From: Acidovorax sp. A79
GTDB lineage: Bacteria > Pseudomonadota > Gammaproteobacteria > Burkholderiales > Burkholderiaceae_C
DNA: 64,000 nucleotides
Reading direction: 5' to 3'
NCBI RefSeq assembly: GCF_041154505.1
Contig: NZ_AP028672.1
Location: 1 to 64,000 of the forward strand
Under the pieces are notes generated by a model. It had not been told where the DNA came from and did no database searches. It saw only the letters and a list, made by a program, of their open reading frames with translations. Made by a program: the position numbers and the translations under genes. Positions 28,864-38,653 of the stretch are shown here, in pieces. Numbering within the stretch: position 1 is the stretch's first letter; each line of letters opens with the position of its first letter.

Positions 28864-29544
28864 TCAGCGCAGCAATTTCCTGAGTTCCGGCCATACGTTG
28901 GCCAGCATCTGCGGATGCGCCTCGGCGCGTGGGTGGATGCGGTCCGGCTGGAACAGGCGGGTCGGGTCCGCCCCGTCCGCCACGCCCTTCAGGAAGAAAG
29001 GGACCACGGCGGCCTTCTGGGCCTGCGCGACCGTGGCGAACAGGCCCGCAAACCGGTTCGCGTAGTCGGTGCCATAGTTGGGCGGCACCTGCATCCCCAC
29101 CAGCAGCACCCTGGCGCCGGCCTTTTGCGCCGCCTGCGTCATCCACGTCAGGTTCTCTTCGGTATTCTTGAGCGGCAGCCCGCGCAGGGCATCGTTGCCG
29201 CCCAGTTCAATCACCACATGGCTGGGCTTGTGCTGCGCCAGCAGCGCTGCCAGACGCGAGCGCCCGCCCGCGGTGGTCTCCCCGCTCACGCTGGCGTTGA
29301 CCACGGTGGCCGCCAGCTTGTCCTGGGCGAGCTGCTTTTCCAGCAGGGCCACCCAGCCCGTGCCGCGCGCCAGCCCGTACTCGGCGCTCAGGGAGTCTCC
29401 CAGTACGAGGATGAGAGGAGGGCGAGGCGGCGTGGCCGCGGCTTTCGCGCTGGCCTGGGCCCAGGCGGTGGGGGCGCAAGCCCCCACCACGGCGCCGGTG
29501 GCGGCGCTCAGGATAAAGTGGCGTCGATGCAGATCTCGAATCAA
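28864..29544 (-). CDS. tesA: SGNH/GDSL arylesterase-thioesterase
   Basis: 226 aa. The N-terminus has a twin-arginine-like R-R-H-F-I-L-S and a hydrophobic stretch ending A-W-A-Q, so it is exported. Catalytic blocks are visible: G-D-S-L-S, G-G-N-D and D-R-I-H-P. It hydrolyses acyl-CoA or aryl esters in the periplasm. The start is a TTG at 29544 with AAAGG upstream; no ATG precedes the signal sequence. It is divergent from a YbbA-type ATPase, the same pairing as in E. coli. Confidence 0.88.
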   Translation of the reverse strand: MIRDLHRRHFILSAATGAVVGACAPTAWAQASAKAAATPPRPPLILVLGDSLSAEYGLARGTGWVALLEKQLAQDKLAATVVNASVSGETTAGGRSRLAALLAQHKPSHVVIELGGNDALRGLPLKNTEENLTWMTQAAQKAGARVLLVGMQVPPNYGTDYANRFAGLFATVAQAQKAAVVPFFLKGVADGADPTRLFQPDRIHPRAEAHPQMLANVWPELRKLLR

Positions 29545-29559
29545 AGTAAAGAGCCTTTC

Positions 29560-30273
29560 ATGTCCGAATCCCTCTCATCGCCCGTGGCATCGGCCACGGC
29601 GCCGTCCGCGGCACCCATTATTGCCGTGGAGCATGTCTTCAAGTCGGTGACGGATTCCACCGGAACGCTCGACATTCTGCGGGATATCGATTTCCGCCTG
29701 GCCTCCAGGGAAACTGCGGCCATCGTGGGGGCTTCGGGATCGGGCAAGAGCACCTTGCTGTCCATCATCGCGGGGCTGGACACCCCCACGCGGGGCACCG
29801 TGCGCCTGGACGGGCACGACCTCTTTGCCATCGACGAGGATGCGCGCGCCGCGCTGCGCGCCCAGAAAGTGGGCTTCGTGTTCCAGAGCTTTCAGCTCAT
29901 GGGCAACCTCACCGCGCTGGAGAACGTGATGCTGCCGCTGGAGCTGGCCAACCGGCGCGATGCGCGCAAGGCCGCCGCCGACATGCTGGCCCGCGTGGGC
30001 CTGGGGCAGCGCCTCGCGCACTACCCCAAGGTGCTGTCGGGCGGCGAGCAGCAGCGCGTGGCGCTGGCGCGTGCCTTCGTGGTGCAGCCGGCGGTGCTGC
30101 TGGCCGACGAGCCCACGGGCAGCCTGGACTTCGCCACCGGCGAGACGATCATGAAGCTCATGTTCGACCTCAACCGCGAACAGGGCACGACCCTGGTGCT
30201 GGTCACGCACGACCGGGCCATCGCCGACCAGTGCGAGCGGCGCATCACCATCGAGGCCGGGCGGGTCGTTTGA
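29560..30273 (+). CDS. ABC transporter ATP-binding protein (YbbA/LolD-like)
   Basis: 237 aa. Walker A G-A-S-G-S-G-K-S, signature L-S-G-G-E-Q-Q-R, Walker B L-A-D-E-P-T-G-S-L-D are complete. The MacB/LolD/YbbA subgroup is indicated by F-V-F-Q-S-F-Q-L-M. It starts 15 bases from the divergent tesA start. The large YbbP-type permease that follows ybbA in E. coli is absent; rlmB comes next instead. Confidence 0.9.
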   Translation: MSESLSSPVASATAPSAAPIIAVEHVFKSVTDSTGTLDILRDIDFRLASRETAAIVGASGSGKSTLLSIIAGLDTPTRGTVRLDGHDLFAIDEDARAALRAQKVGFVFQSFQLMGNLTALENVMLPLELANRRDARKAAADMLARVGLGQRLAHYPKVLSGGEQQRVALARAFVVQPAVLLADEPTGSLDFATGETIMKLMFDLNREQGTTLVLVTHDRAIADQCERRITIEAGRVV

Positions 30274-30274
30274 G

Positions 30275-30340
30275 TTCAAGTGCTGTTTGCACTAAAGCGC
30301 AAGCAGTGCAAGCGCCTGTAGCTATAAAAATGATAGCTAT
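30275..30340 (-). repeat. Dispersed palindromic element, copy F
   Basis: On the minus strand ATAGCT is followed 22 nt later by CTTGCGCT, with CAGGCGCTTG between; a second ATAGCT lies next to the first. It fills most of the 90-bp gap between the ABC ATPase stop and rlmB. More diverged than copies D and E. Confidence 0.65.
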
Positions 30341-30363
30341 GACGTGCAACGGATAATCACGCC

Positions 30364-31084
30364 ATGTCCAGCCCCAAAGTTCTCTTCGGCTTTCACGCCG
30401 TGGGCGTGCGTCTGAAGACCGCGCCGAAATCCATCATCGAGATTTACTACGAAGCCACGCGGCGCGACGCCCGCATGCGCCAGTTTCTCGACCGTGCCCG
30501 CGAGGCCGGTGCCCGCCTGATCGAGGCCGACAGCGCGCGCATCGCCAAGCTGGCCGGCAGCCACGGCCACCAGGGCGTGGCCGCGCGGGTGGAGCCCGTG
30601 GCCCAGGTCACTTCGCTCGACGAACTGCTGGAGAACCTGGAAGCCGCCGGCATCGAGCAGCCTTTGCTGCTGGTGCTCGACGGCGTGACCGACCCGCACA
30701 ACCTGGGCGCCTGCCTGCGCGTCGCCGATGGCGCGGGCGCGCATGCCGTCATCGCCCCCAAGGACCATGCCGTGGGCATCAACGCCACGGTGGCCAAGGT
30801 GGCCAGCGGCGCGGCCGAGACCATGCCGTACTTCATGGTCACCAATCTGGCGCGCACGCTGGGCGAGCTCAAGGAGCGCAACATCTGGTGCATCGGCACC
30901 AGCGACGATGCGCCCAAGACGGTCTACCAGGTGGACCTGAAAGGCCCCGTGGCCCTGGTGCTGGGCGCCGAGGGCGATGGCATGCGCCAGCTCACGCGCA
31001 AGACCTGCGACGAACTGGTGAGCATTCCCATGAAGGGCGCGGTCGAGAGCCTGAACGTGTCGGTGGCCAGCGGCGTGTGCCTGT

Positions 31085-31110
<26 letters not shown>
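30364..31110 (+). CDS. rlmB: 23S rRNA (guanosine-2'-O)-methyltransferase RlmB
   Basis: 248 aa, typical length. A small substrate-binding N-domain is followed by a SPOUT fold with the three motifs [16 protein letters not shown] and [10 protein letters not shown]. It methylates G2251 in 23S rRNA. The start of the next gene (cobB) overlaps its 3' end by 26 bp. Confidence 0.95.
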
Positions 31111-31876
<766 letters not shown>

Positions 31877-32012
31877 AGCGCAGGCAGGTTCTTTGCTGCG
31901 GGCCGGCGGCCGTGGTGTGACGTGATGCGCACAGCTGTCGCGAAGCTGACAAGTGAAACCCGCATCTGCCTGTAGCCTGCGCCACCTTTGCACTACTTTG
32001 GGGCGTATCGAC

Positions 32013-33179
32013 ATGAGCCGTAGACACTTTCTTTTGCGCGCCACCCAGGCCGTGGCTGCCACCGGCTTGCCCGCATGGGCCCAGACCGCCATGGCCGCAG
32101 AAGAAGCCCTGACCGCCCGGAGCGTCAACCTGGGCTGCTCCATCGCGCTGACCGGCCCGCTGGGCCAGGCAGGCATCGAGCAGGTGGCGGGCATGAAGGC
32201 GGCGTTTGCCGAAGTGAACAGCGCCGGCGGCGTGCACGGCCGCGAGATCCGCATGGAGATCAAGGACGACGGCTATGTGGCCAGCCGCACCCTGCAGAAC
32301 GTGACCGGCATGGTCGAGGCGCAGTCGGTGTTCGCGCTGATCTCGCCGCTGGGCACGGCCAATACCGCGTCCATTCTTCCGCTCATCGAATCCAAGGGCA
32401 TTCCCACCGTGGGGCCCGTCACGGGCGCCACTTCGCTGCGCATGCCCGAAAACCGCCATGTGTTCTTCCTGCGCCCCACGTACCGCGAAGAGACGCAGCG
32501 CCTGGTCAAGCAGATCGTGGACATGGGCCTCAAGCGCATTGCCGTGGTCTACCTGGACAACCCCTTTGGCAAGGAAGTGCTCAAGGACATGTCCAAGGTG
32601 CTCGACGAGATCAAGGTCGAGCGCGCGGGCGAGTTTGCCCTGGCCGTGGATGGCAAGAACGGCGCCGAGCTGGCCGACAAGGTGGCCGCCGAGCGCCCGG
32701 GCGCCGTGCTGCTGGCCACCACCGGCACGGCCAACACCGCGTTCGTGCAGGCCTTTCGCGCCAAGGCGCAGGGCGTGCCGCTGGCGGGCCTGTCGGTCAC
32801 GGTGATCTCCTCCGAGCTGCCCAAGCTCGCCGCTTCCACGCGCGGCCTGGCGCTGGTGCAGGTGTTCCCGGATGCCAACTCGCAAAAGTCGGTGGTGGTG
32901 CGCAAGTTCCAGAGCAGCATGAAGGCCACGGGCGGCGATGCGGCGTTCCTGAACAGCGGCAGCGCGCTGGAAGGCTGGCTCAACGGCCAGATCATGATCG
33001 AGGGCCTGAAGAATGCCGGCAAGGACGTCACGCGTGAACGCCTGCGCTCGGGCCTGGCCAGCATCCGCTCGCTGTCGTTCGGCGACTTCAACGTGGGCTT
33101 TGGCAACAAGGCGCCCTACATCGGTTCGGACGCGATCTACCTGGCGGTGTACGCGGAGAACGGACGCCGCATCAGCTAG
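32013..33179 (+). CDS. Orphan LivK-type periplasmic binding protein
   Basis: 388 aa. Twin-arginine-like signal S-R-R-H-F-L-L-R with a cleavage region A-M-A-A near residue 29, then the branched-chain amino acid binding fold (C-S-I-A-L-T-G-P-L-G-Q-A-G). Single gene with no transporter partner nearby; ligand unknown. Orphan binding proteins of this type are abundant in Burkholderiales. Confidence 0.88.
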   Translation: MSRRHFLLRATQAVAATGLPAWAQTAMAAEEALTARSVNLGCSIALTGPLGQAGIEQVAGMKAAFAEVNSAGGVHGREIRMEIKDDGYVASRTLQNVTGMVEAQSVFALISPLGTANTASILPLIESKGIPTVGPVTGATSLRMPENRHVFFLRPTYREETQRLVKQIVDMGLKRIAVVYLDNPFGKEVLKDMSKVLDEIKVERAGEFALAVDGKNGAELADKVAAERPGAVLLATTGTANTAFVQAFRAKAQGVPLAGLSVTVISSELPKLAASTRGLALVQVFPDANSQKSVVVRKFQSSMKATGGDAAFLNSGSALEGWLNGQIMIEGLKNAGKDVTRERLRSGLASIRSLSFGDFNVGFGNKAPYIGSDAIYLAVYAENGRRIS

Positions 33180-33269
33180 GCGACCAGCAGCGGCCCAGCC
33201 CCCGCTGGGCCAGCGGCCTCGCGGGGCCCGCGCCGCCGCCGGCCCCGTGCCCGGCCGGCGCGCTAGACC

Positions 33270-33890
33270 CTAGACCCAGCCCACGGCCCCCAGCACGGCG
33301 CCCGCGGCCAGCATCCACAGCAGGTGCAGCCTGGTGCGCCACACCAGCACCACGGTGACGGCGCTCAGCAGCCACAGGGGCCAGGCCGTGGCCGGGCCGC
33401 CATGGGCGCGCGCCAGCACCCAGGAGGTGGCCAGCAGCAGGCCGATGACCACCGGCGCCATGCCTTGCTTGAAGGCGCGCACGCCCCGGCGCTCGCGGTT
33501 GCGGTGCCCCCAGCGCGTGGCCAGCCAGGTGAGCAGGCTGCTGGGCAGCATCACGCCCAGCATGCACACCGCCATGCCCAGCGCGCCCAGCAGCCAGCCG
33601 GCCATGCCGGGGCCTCCGGCGTTGATGCCCACGTTCCATCCCAGCAACGCGATGAACAGCACGTTGGGGCCGGGTGCGGCCTGGGCGATGGCGATGGAGG
33701 CGTTGAACTGCGGGTCGGTCAGCCAGGCCTGGCGCTCGACCAGGAAGCGGTGCATGTCGGGCGCGGTGGCGATGGCGCCGCCCACGGCCAGCAGCGACAG
33801 CGACATGTAGTACAGGAAGAGGTTGAACCAGTCGGCGGGGCCGAGCGCGAGCAGCGGGGCGGTCAATGCGGTGGAGGCGGACGTGTTCAT
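33270..33890 (-). CDS. Chromate transporter, second half-size subunit
   Basis: 206 aa, a single CHR domain with five to six hydrophobic segments and the motif A-Q-A-A-P-G-P-N-V-L-F. Short-chain CHR proteins work as heterologous pairs with a neighbouring CHR gene. Its start overlaps the stop of the first subunit (ATGA, 33887-33890). Likely role: chromate efflux. Confidence 0.9.
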   Translation of the reverse strand: MNTSASTALTAPLLALGPADWFNLFLYYMSLSLLAVGGAIATAPDMHRFLVERQAWLTDPQFNASIAIAQAAPGPNVLFIALLGWNVGINAGGPGMAGWLLGALGMAVCMLGVMLPSSLLTWLATRWGHRNRERRGVRAFKQGMAPVVIGLLLATSWVLARAHGGPATAWPLWLLSAVTVVLVWRTRLHLLWMLAAGAVLGAVGWV

Positions 33891-34486
33891 GGCGCGAGCT
33901 TCCTCCAGGTGAGCAGGCAGGCCGCGCCGCCGACCACCGGCAGGATCCACAGCAGCGGCCAGCGCAGCACCACCATGGCCACGATGGTGAGCGCCACGAA
34001 GGCCACGCACAGCGGGCGGCCCAGGGGGTGTTTCTGGATGGAGGCGAAGAGCTTGATGCCCACCCCGGCGATCAGCCCCGCCGCCACGGCGCCCATGCCG
34101 CGCAGCGCGCCCGCCACGGCCGGGTGGCTGGAGAACTCGGCATAGACCACGGCCAGGGCCAGCACCAGGATCAGCGGAAAGGTCAGCATGCCCGCCAGCG
34201 CCGCGAGCGCGCCGCGCAGGCCGAAGTAGCGGTCGCCGATCATGATGCTGAGGTTGACCACGTTGGGGCCCGGCATGATCTGCGCCACCGCCCAGTCCTC
34301 GACGAATTCCTCGTTCGTCATCCAGCGTTTTTTCTCCACCAGTTCGCGCTGCACCACGGCCAGCACGCCGCCAAATCCCTGCAGGGCCAGCCAGGTGAAG
34401 GACCAGAACAGGTCGGCAGGGTTGCGCGGCTGTGGCCGGGGCGCGGGTTCGGGGGGCGGGGACGGCAGATCGGTGGCTGTGGCCAT
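33887..34486 (-). CDS. Chromate transporter, first half-size subunit
   Basis: 199 aa, a single CHR domain. A Pro-rich tail leads to L-A-L-Q-G-F-G-G-V-L-A and A-Q-I-M-P-G-P-N-V-V-N, the conserved CHR motifs. Pairs with the next gene as a two-subunit chromate exporter. The start ATG at 34486 is only a few bases from the end of a dispersed palindromic element, and no good Shine-Dalgarno is visible. Confidence 0.9.
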   Translation of the reverse strand: MATATDLPSPPPEPAPRPQPRNPADLFWSFTWLALQGFGGVLAVVQRELVEKKRWMTNEEFVEDWAVAQIMPGPNVVNLSIMIGDRYFGLRGALAALAGMLTFPLILVLALAVVYAEFSSHPAVAGALRGMGAVAAGLIAGVGIKLFASIQKHPLGRPLCVAFVALTIVAMVVLRWPLLWILPVVGGAACLLTWRKLAP

Positions 34487-34490
34487 GGGG

Positions 34491-34556
34491 AAAATTTGGT
34501 CAAAATGGCTACTAGCGCTTTTGCAGCAAGCGCTGGCAGCTATCAAATCAGGAGTA
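34491..34556 (-). repeat. Dispersed palindromic element, copy G (5' leader of the chromate transporter)
   Basis: On the minus strand: CTCCTGATTTGATAGCT, then 22 nt from ATAGCT to AAAGCGCT, then a TTTTGACCAAATTTT end. AGCGCTT and AAGCGCT form a 7-bp inverted repeat. The CTCCTGATT left end is shared with copy E. It lies directly upstream of the chromate transporter start at 34486. Confidence 0.82.
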
Positions 34557-34723
34557 TTCGGGGTGCGCGGCCCGGCGCGCGGCGCCCAGGCGCCATGTTA
34601 CGCGCGCCACGCCGCGCGCGCGGGGGGCAGGCCTCGCGTTGCGGCAAGGCTGGGCCTGCGATTCGCGTCGCCAGCACCGGGGCAGGGTGGCGTTGGGGCT
34701 GCGCCCTGGCCGCGCGCCGGGGC

Positions 34724-35008
34724 TCAGCCCAGCTTGCCGCGTAGCAGATGGTCCTTGTTGCGCCAGCCTGCCTGTTCGGGAGTGCCCACCTTGAACAGCT
34801 TCAGGTCCGCCTGGCTGGCGTGCCTGACCCGCAGGACCTTGAAGCTGGCCTGGTTCGCGTAGGCCACGAAGAACCAGATCGCATCGCCGCTGGCCTGCGT
34901 GGCATAGGCCACCTCGTGCCAGCACAGGTCGGCCAGGCTTTCGTGGGCGACCTCGCACACGCGCGCATCGGCCTGGTGTTCGTACTTCACTTCCAGGATC
35001 TTGGCCAT
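34724..35008 (-). CDS. Small repetitive protein of the DUF6150 / septoil-knot type
   Basis: 94 aa. The sequence is made of five related units of 11-15 residues, each with a hydrophobic strand and an x-Q-A-[D/S] or L-A-D turn: Y-E-H-Q-A-D, H-E-S-L-A-D, Y-A-T-Q-A-S, Y-A-N-Q-A-S, H-A-S-Q-A-D. I recognise this as the DUF6150 (7(1) septoil knot) pattern; function is unknown. The ATG at 35008 was chosen over 35014 because AGAAAGG is then six bases upstream. Confidence 0.75.
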   Translation of the reverse strand: MAKILEVKYEHQADARVCEVAHESLADLCWHEVAYATQASGDAIWFFVAYANQASFKVLRVRHASQADLKLFKVGTPEQAGWRNKDHLLRGKLG

Positions 35009-35145
35009 GGGCATCCTTTCTGGCGGTCAGGCGGTGAAGGTGGCTGTGCGCAAGGGAAGCCGCCGCGCCGCGCAACCACCGGCCCCGCCACCCGAGTATC
35101 CGGGCTTTGGGGGCGCTGCGGTGCGTGCCCTGCGGGTCTGTCGTA

Positions 35146-35208
35146 TTTTTGGGCCGAAACCGCCCTGGGCGCTGGTTGGGTCAGCGTGCGACGCTATCAT
35201 TTTTGGAG
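35146..35208 (-). repeat. Dispersed palindromic element, degenerate copy I
   Basis: Plus-strand order is TTTTTGGGCC, GGGCGCTGG, 22 nt, then GCTATCATTTTTGGAG. The half-site spacing and both ends fit the family, but the core is diverged. It lies in the 236-bp gap between the genes at 35008 and 35245. Confidence 0.5.
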
Positions 35209-35244
35209 GTTGTCGTGGAAATGCCCCCGGGCCTGGCCCGCCGC

Positions 35245-35877
35245 TCAGTCTTCCACCTGCGCGGATTCCACGAACACCAGCTCGCACGAATGCGCGCCCG
35301 AGTCCGACCGCGTGAGCGAGCTGGTCCAGCGCCAGCCGCTGGGGTGGGAGACCTCGACCAGCTTGCCCGTGATGCGGATGTACCCGCCCTTGCGTGCCTT
35401 CTTGAGCGCCCGTTCCACCGTGGGCGTGGCCGCGATCATGTGCATGTTGGCGGACGATTCGATGATCTCCTGCAGCGGGATGGGCGGCTGGTCGCGCCAG
35501 GAGTAGCGGTACCAGCGGTTGCCCTGGGTGATGCCCAGGGGCTCGTACACGGCCGGCTCCGCCATGCGCTTCCACCCCAGCGCCAGGTCCACGGGGGAGA
35601 GCTCGGCTTCCTTGCCCGCGTGGTAGTCCTCGCGTGCCAGCACCCGTGCGCGCACCGCGAATGCCGCCAGCGGCTTGACCTGGTAGCCCCGGAACTCGAA
35701 AGGCGCCTCGCTGGTGGCGGCCTGCACCGGGCTGTCCGCGAACTGCTGCTGCTGCGTCACGGCGGCGGGCCCCAGGCTCTGCAGCCGCTGGTCGGCCCGG
35801 TGCACCCGCAGCTTCTCGATGGCGAAAAAGGCCACCGCCAGCGCGATGGCGATCTTGAGGAGCATTGACAGGTTCAT
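35245..35877 (-). CDS. Membrane-anchored conserved hypothetical protein
   Basis: 210 aa. One N-terminal hydrophobic segment (M-L-L-K-I-A-I-A-L-A-V-A-F-F-A-I) would anchor a periplasmic domain of about 185 residues. The domain has F-R-G-Y-Q-V-K-P-L-A-A-F, an E-D-Y-H-A-G-K-E segment and many aromatic residues (W-Y-R-Y-S-W). I do not recognise a named family. It stands alone on the minus strand, divergent from the NhaP gene. Confidence 0.75.
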   Translation of the reverse strand: MNLSMLLKIAIALAVAFFAIEKLRVHRADQRLQSLGPAAVTQQQQFADSPVQAATSEAPFEFRGYQVKPLAAFAVRARVLAREDYHAGKEAELSPVDLALGWKRMAEPAVYEPLGITQGNRWYRYSWRDQPPIPLQEIIESSANMHMIAATPTVERALKKARKGGYIRITGKLVEVSHPSGWRWTSSLTRSDSGAHSCELVFVESAQVED

Positions 35878-36094
35878 GCGCGGGCCGAAGAAGGGTTTGC
35901 GCGATTGTGAACAGGTTTCGGTACTGGCGGCATCCGCTGACAGCCGCAGGGGCCGTGCCCCGGCACAGCCTTGCCGGGGCACGGCCGTAAAGTGGCGTGA
36001 TGAGCGTGCCATCTTTTCGCCACCCAGCCCGGCCCCTGCCCCCGCGCGCCAGGGGCGCCCTGGCCGTGCGCCGGGGGTGTGGCGCGGTGTCTCC

Positions 36095-37414
36095 ATGAGC
36101 GAAGCCCTGCTTGTCCCGCTGGGCTTCCTGCTGGTGGGCCTGCTCCTGGTGGTGATGACACTGACGAGTTCGCTGATCTCGCGCGTACCGCTCAGCTCGG
36201 CCATCCTTTACCTGGCCGTGGGCGTGGGCATCGGCCCCTGGGGGCTGGGCCTGCTGGTGCTGGACCCGCTGGGCGATGCGGCGCTGCTGGAGCGGCTCAC
36301 CGAGATCGCCGTGCTGATTTCGCTCTTCACCGTGGGCCTGAAGCTGGAGCTGCCGCTGCGCGATGCGCGCTGGCGCATCCCGCTGCAGCTGGCCACGGTC
36401 TCCATGCTGCTGACGGTGGGGGCCATCGCGGCCGTGGGCGTGTGGCTGCTGCGGCTGCCGCTGGGGGTGTCGGTGTTGCTGGGGGCCATCCTCGCCCCGA
36501 CCGACCCCGTGCTCGCGTCGGACGTGCAGGTGGCCGACCCCCAGGACCGCGACCGCCTGCGCTTTGGCCTGACGGGCGAGGGCGGGCTCAATGACGGCAC
36601 CGCGTTTCCCCTGGTGATGCTCGGCCTCGGGCTGATGTCCCTGCATGACCTGGGCGAGGGGGGATGGCGCTGGTGGGCGGTGGACGTGCTCTGGGCCGTG
36701 GCGGGGGGCGTGGGCATCGGCTTCGCGCTGGGCGCGGTGGTGGGCCGGGCCATCCTGTACCTGCGCATGCGCCACCGCGAGATGCTGGGGCCGGACGAGT
36801 TCATGGTGCTGGGCCTCATCGCGCTGGCCTATGGCACGGCCCTGCTGTGCCATGCCTACGGGTTTCTGGCCGTCTTCGCCGCCGGGCTGGCGCTGCGGCG
36901 CGTGGCGGCGCAGCCCGCCGGCCCTGCGCCGACGTTGGCGGAGGTGGAGGGCGCCACGGAAGTCGGGCACATGGAGCCCGCGCAGGCGCCGGGCCACATG
37001 ATGCAGGCGGTCGAGCGGTTCAACGCCCAGCTCGAGCGCATCGCCGAAGTCGCCGTGGTGCTGGTGGTGGGCGCCCTGCTCACCGTGGTGAACTTTGATG
37101 CCGAGGTGCTGTGGTTCGTCCCCCTGCTGCTGTTCGCCATCCGCCCCTTGGCGGTCTACGCCGGTTTGGTGGGGGCCCGGGTGAAGCGCTCCCAGCGCCG
37201 CCTCATCGCGTGGTTTGGCATCCGCGGCATCGGCTCCGTGTACTACCTCATGTACGCCATCACGCACGGCCTGCACCCGGTGATCGCGCAGCGCCTGCTG
37301 GCGATCACGCTGGCGGTGGTGGTGGCCTCGGTGCTGCTGCACGGCATCTCGGTCACGCCGCTGATGCGGCGCTACGAGAAGCGCAAGGAGGCCAGGCGGG
37401 TGGCCGAGGACTGA
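36095..37414 (+). CDS. NhaP/CPA1-type cation:proton antiporter
   Basis: 439 aa with about 12 hydrophobic segments. The CPA1 motifs A-P-T-D-P-V-L-A-S-D and G-L-N-D-G-T-A-F-P carry the ion-binding Asp residues. It would exchange Na+ or K+ for protons across the inner membrane. ATG 36095 begins the first membrane segment. Monocistronic as far as can be seen. Confidence 0.92.
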   Translation: MSEALLVPLGFLLVGLLLVVMTLTSSLISRVPLSSAILYLAVGVGIGPWGLGLLVLDPLGDAALLERLTEIAVLISLFTVGLKLELPLRDARWRIPLQLATVSMLLTVGAIAAVGVWLLRLPLGVSVLLGAILAPTDPVLASDVQVADPQDRDRLRFGLTGEGGLNDGTAFPLVMLGLGLMSLHDLGEGGWRWWAVDVLWAVAGGVGIGFALGAVVGRAILYLRMRHREMLGPDEFMVLGLIALAYGTALLCHAYGFLAVFAAGLALRRVAAQPAGPAPTLAEVEGATEVGHMEPAQAPGHMMQAVERFNAQLERIAEVAVVLVVGALLTVVNFDAEVLWFVPLLLFAIRPLAVYAGLVGARVKRSQRRLIAWFGIRGIGSVYYLMYAITHGLHPVIAQRLLAITLAVVVASVLLHGISVTPLMRRYEKRKEARRVAED

Positions 37415-37508
37415 AGGGCGCCGGCCGCCGGCCACGGTGGATGCCACCCGATGCCGCCGGATGGAGCGGCGCCTTGCCGGGACGCGCGGGGCGAAGGGGC
37501 GGGCGGCG

Positions 37509-38558
37509 TCAGATCCAGGTGGCGTGGCTGGGGACGTGGGCGGGGGCCATGTTGATGTACTGCACCAGGCGGGGCCCCGCGCCCCGGTTCGGGCTGGGGC
37601 CATGGGGCAGGGCCTGGTGCCAGATCACCAGGTCGCCCGCGTGGGCGCCGATGGGCGTGGCGCCCAGCGCGTGCAGGTCCTGCTGGCGCGGGTCGGCGCC
37701 GGCGGGCAGGTGCTCCAGCCAGCCGCCCACCCGGCGGTGAAAACCCGGCACCAGGGTGAGGGCGCCCTGTTCGGGGGGCGTGTCGGTCAGGTACAGGATG
37801 CCCTGGGTGGCGAAGGGGATGGGCTGGTGCAGGCTCACATCCCAATGCATGCCCTGGCCGCCATAGGGGTAGCCCGCGCGTTCGGGTGGATTGAACCCGC
37901 AGCGGTCCGTGCTGCGCCACAGGTCCGCCGTGCCCCACAGCTGGGCAAAGGCCTTGTGGATGCGCAGGGAGCGCCGGTTGGCCTCGAAGGCGGGGTGCTG
38001 GAACAGCTGGACCATGGTGTTGCGCGGGGCGTGGGCATACCACGACGCCGTATCGGCGGGATCGGCGCGCACCGCGTCCCACACGGCGTGCGCCGCGGCG
38101 GCGCTGTCGTGCGGCGGCACGGCAGCGCGCACCACCACGTAGCCATGCTCGTCCCAATGCGCAAGGTCCTCCGCATTCAGCACGGGCTCCATCGCGTCGA
38201 TCCGGGCATGCAGCTGCAAGGCCGCTTCGGGCGCCGGGCCGCCATCCACAAGGGCTTGAATCCGCGCCACGGTGGTTGCATCGGGCGCGCCCGCTGTGCG
38301 CACGATCCAGTCCTCGAAGGCGGCGAACTCCGGGGCCTCGCGCAGCACGTACTGCATGGTCTGCTCCAGCCCCACCCCCAGCGCGGCCAGCACGATCTGC
38401 GTGCGGTGGCCTTCCCCGTGGGAGCCCTGCGCCAGGCCCCTGCGGGCGGCCATCCAGCGGGCCCAGCAGCGCTTGAGGTGGGGGACCCGCAAGGCGCCCG
38501 TCTCCGCGTCTGGCGGCAGTGGGTGGGGCAGGGGCGTGGGGGCGGCAGCGGCGGACAT
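37509..38558 (-). CDS. Phytanoyl-CoA dioxygenase (PhyH) family protein
   Basis: 349 aa. The Fe(II)/2-oxoglutarate site can be traced as H-W-D in G-M-H-W-D-V-S and the distal His in W-H-Q-A-L-P-H-G. An E-H-G-Y-V-V-V segment starts the PhyH domain near residue 115. The ~100-residue N-terminal part is Ala-rich and not recognised. Substrate unknown; such enzymes hydroxylate small molecules including ectoine and lipids. Convergent with the NhaP gene. Confidence 0.85.
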   Translation of the reverse strand: MSAAAAPTPLPHPLPPDAETGALRVPHLKRCWARWMAARRGLAQGSHGEGHRTQIVLAALGVGLEQTMQYVLREAPEFAAFEDWIVRTAGAPDATTVARIQALVDGGPAPEAALQLHARIDAMEPVLNAEDLAHWDEHGYVVVRAAVPPHDSAAAAHAVWDAVRADPADTASWYAHAPRNTMVQLFQHPAFEANRRSLRIHKAFAQLWGTADLWRSTDRCGFNPPERAGYPYGGQGMHWDVSLHQPIPFATQGILYLTDTPPEQGALTLVPGFHRRVGGWLEHLPAGADPRQQDLHALGATPIGAHAGDLVIWHQALPHGPSPNRGAGPRLVQYINMAPAHVPSHATWI

Positions 38559-38653
38559 GGAGGGGCAGGGGACAGGAGAATGGAAAGAGGGCACGGCCGA
38601 TGGTGCACACGCGTGCCCGAGGGCGCCCTCACATTTTGCAACGTCGCCTGCTG

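Noticed and set aside
35027..37603. An 858-codon minus-strand frame across the NhaP gene
   Set aside because: His/Gln-rich shadow frame without motifs, opposite a clear antiporter gene.
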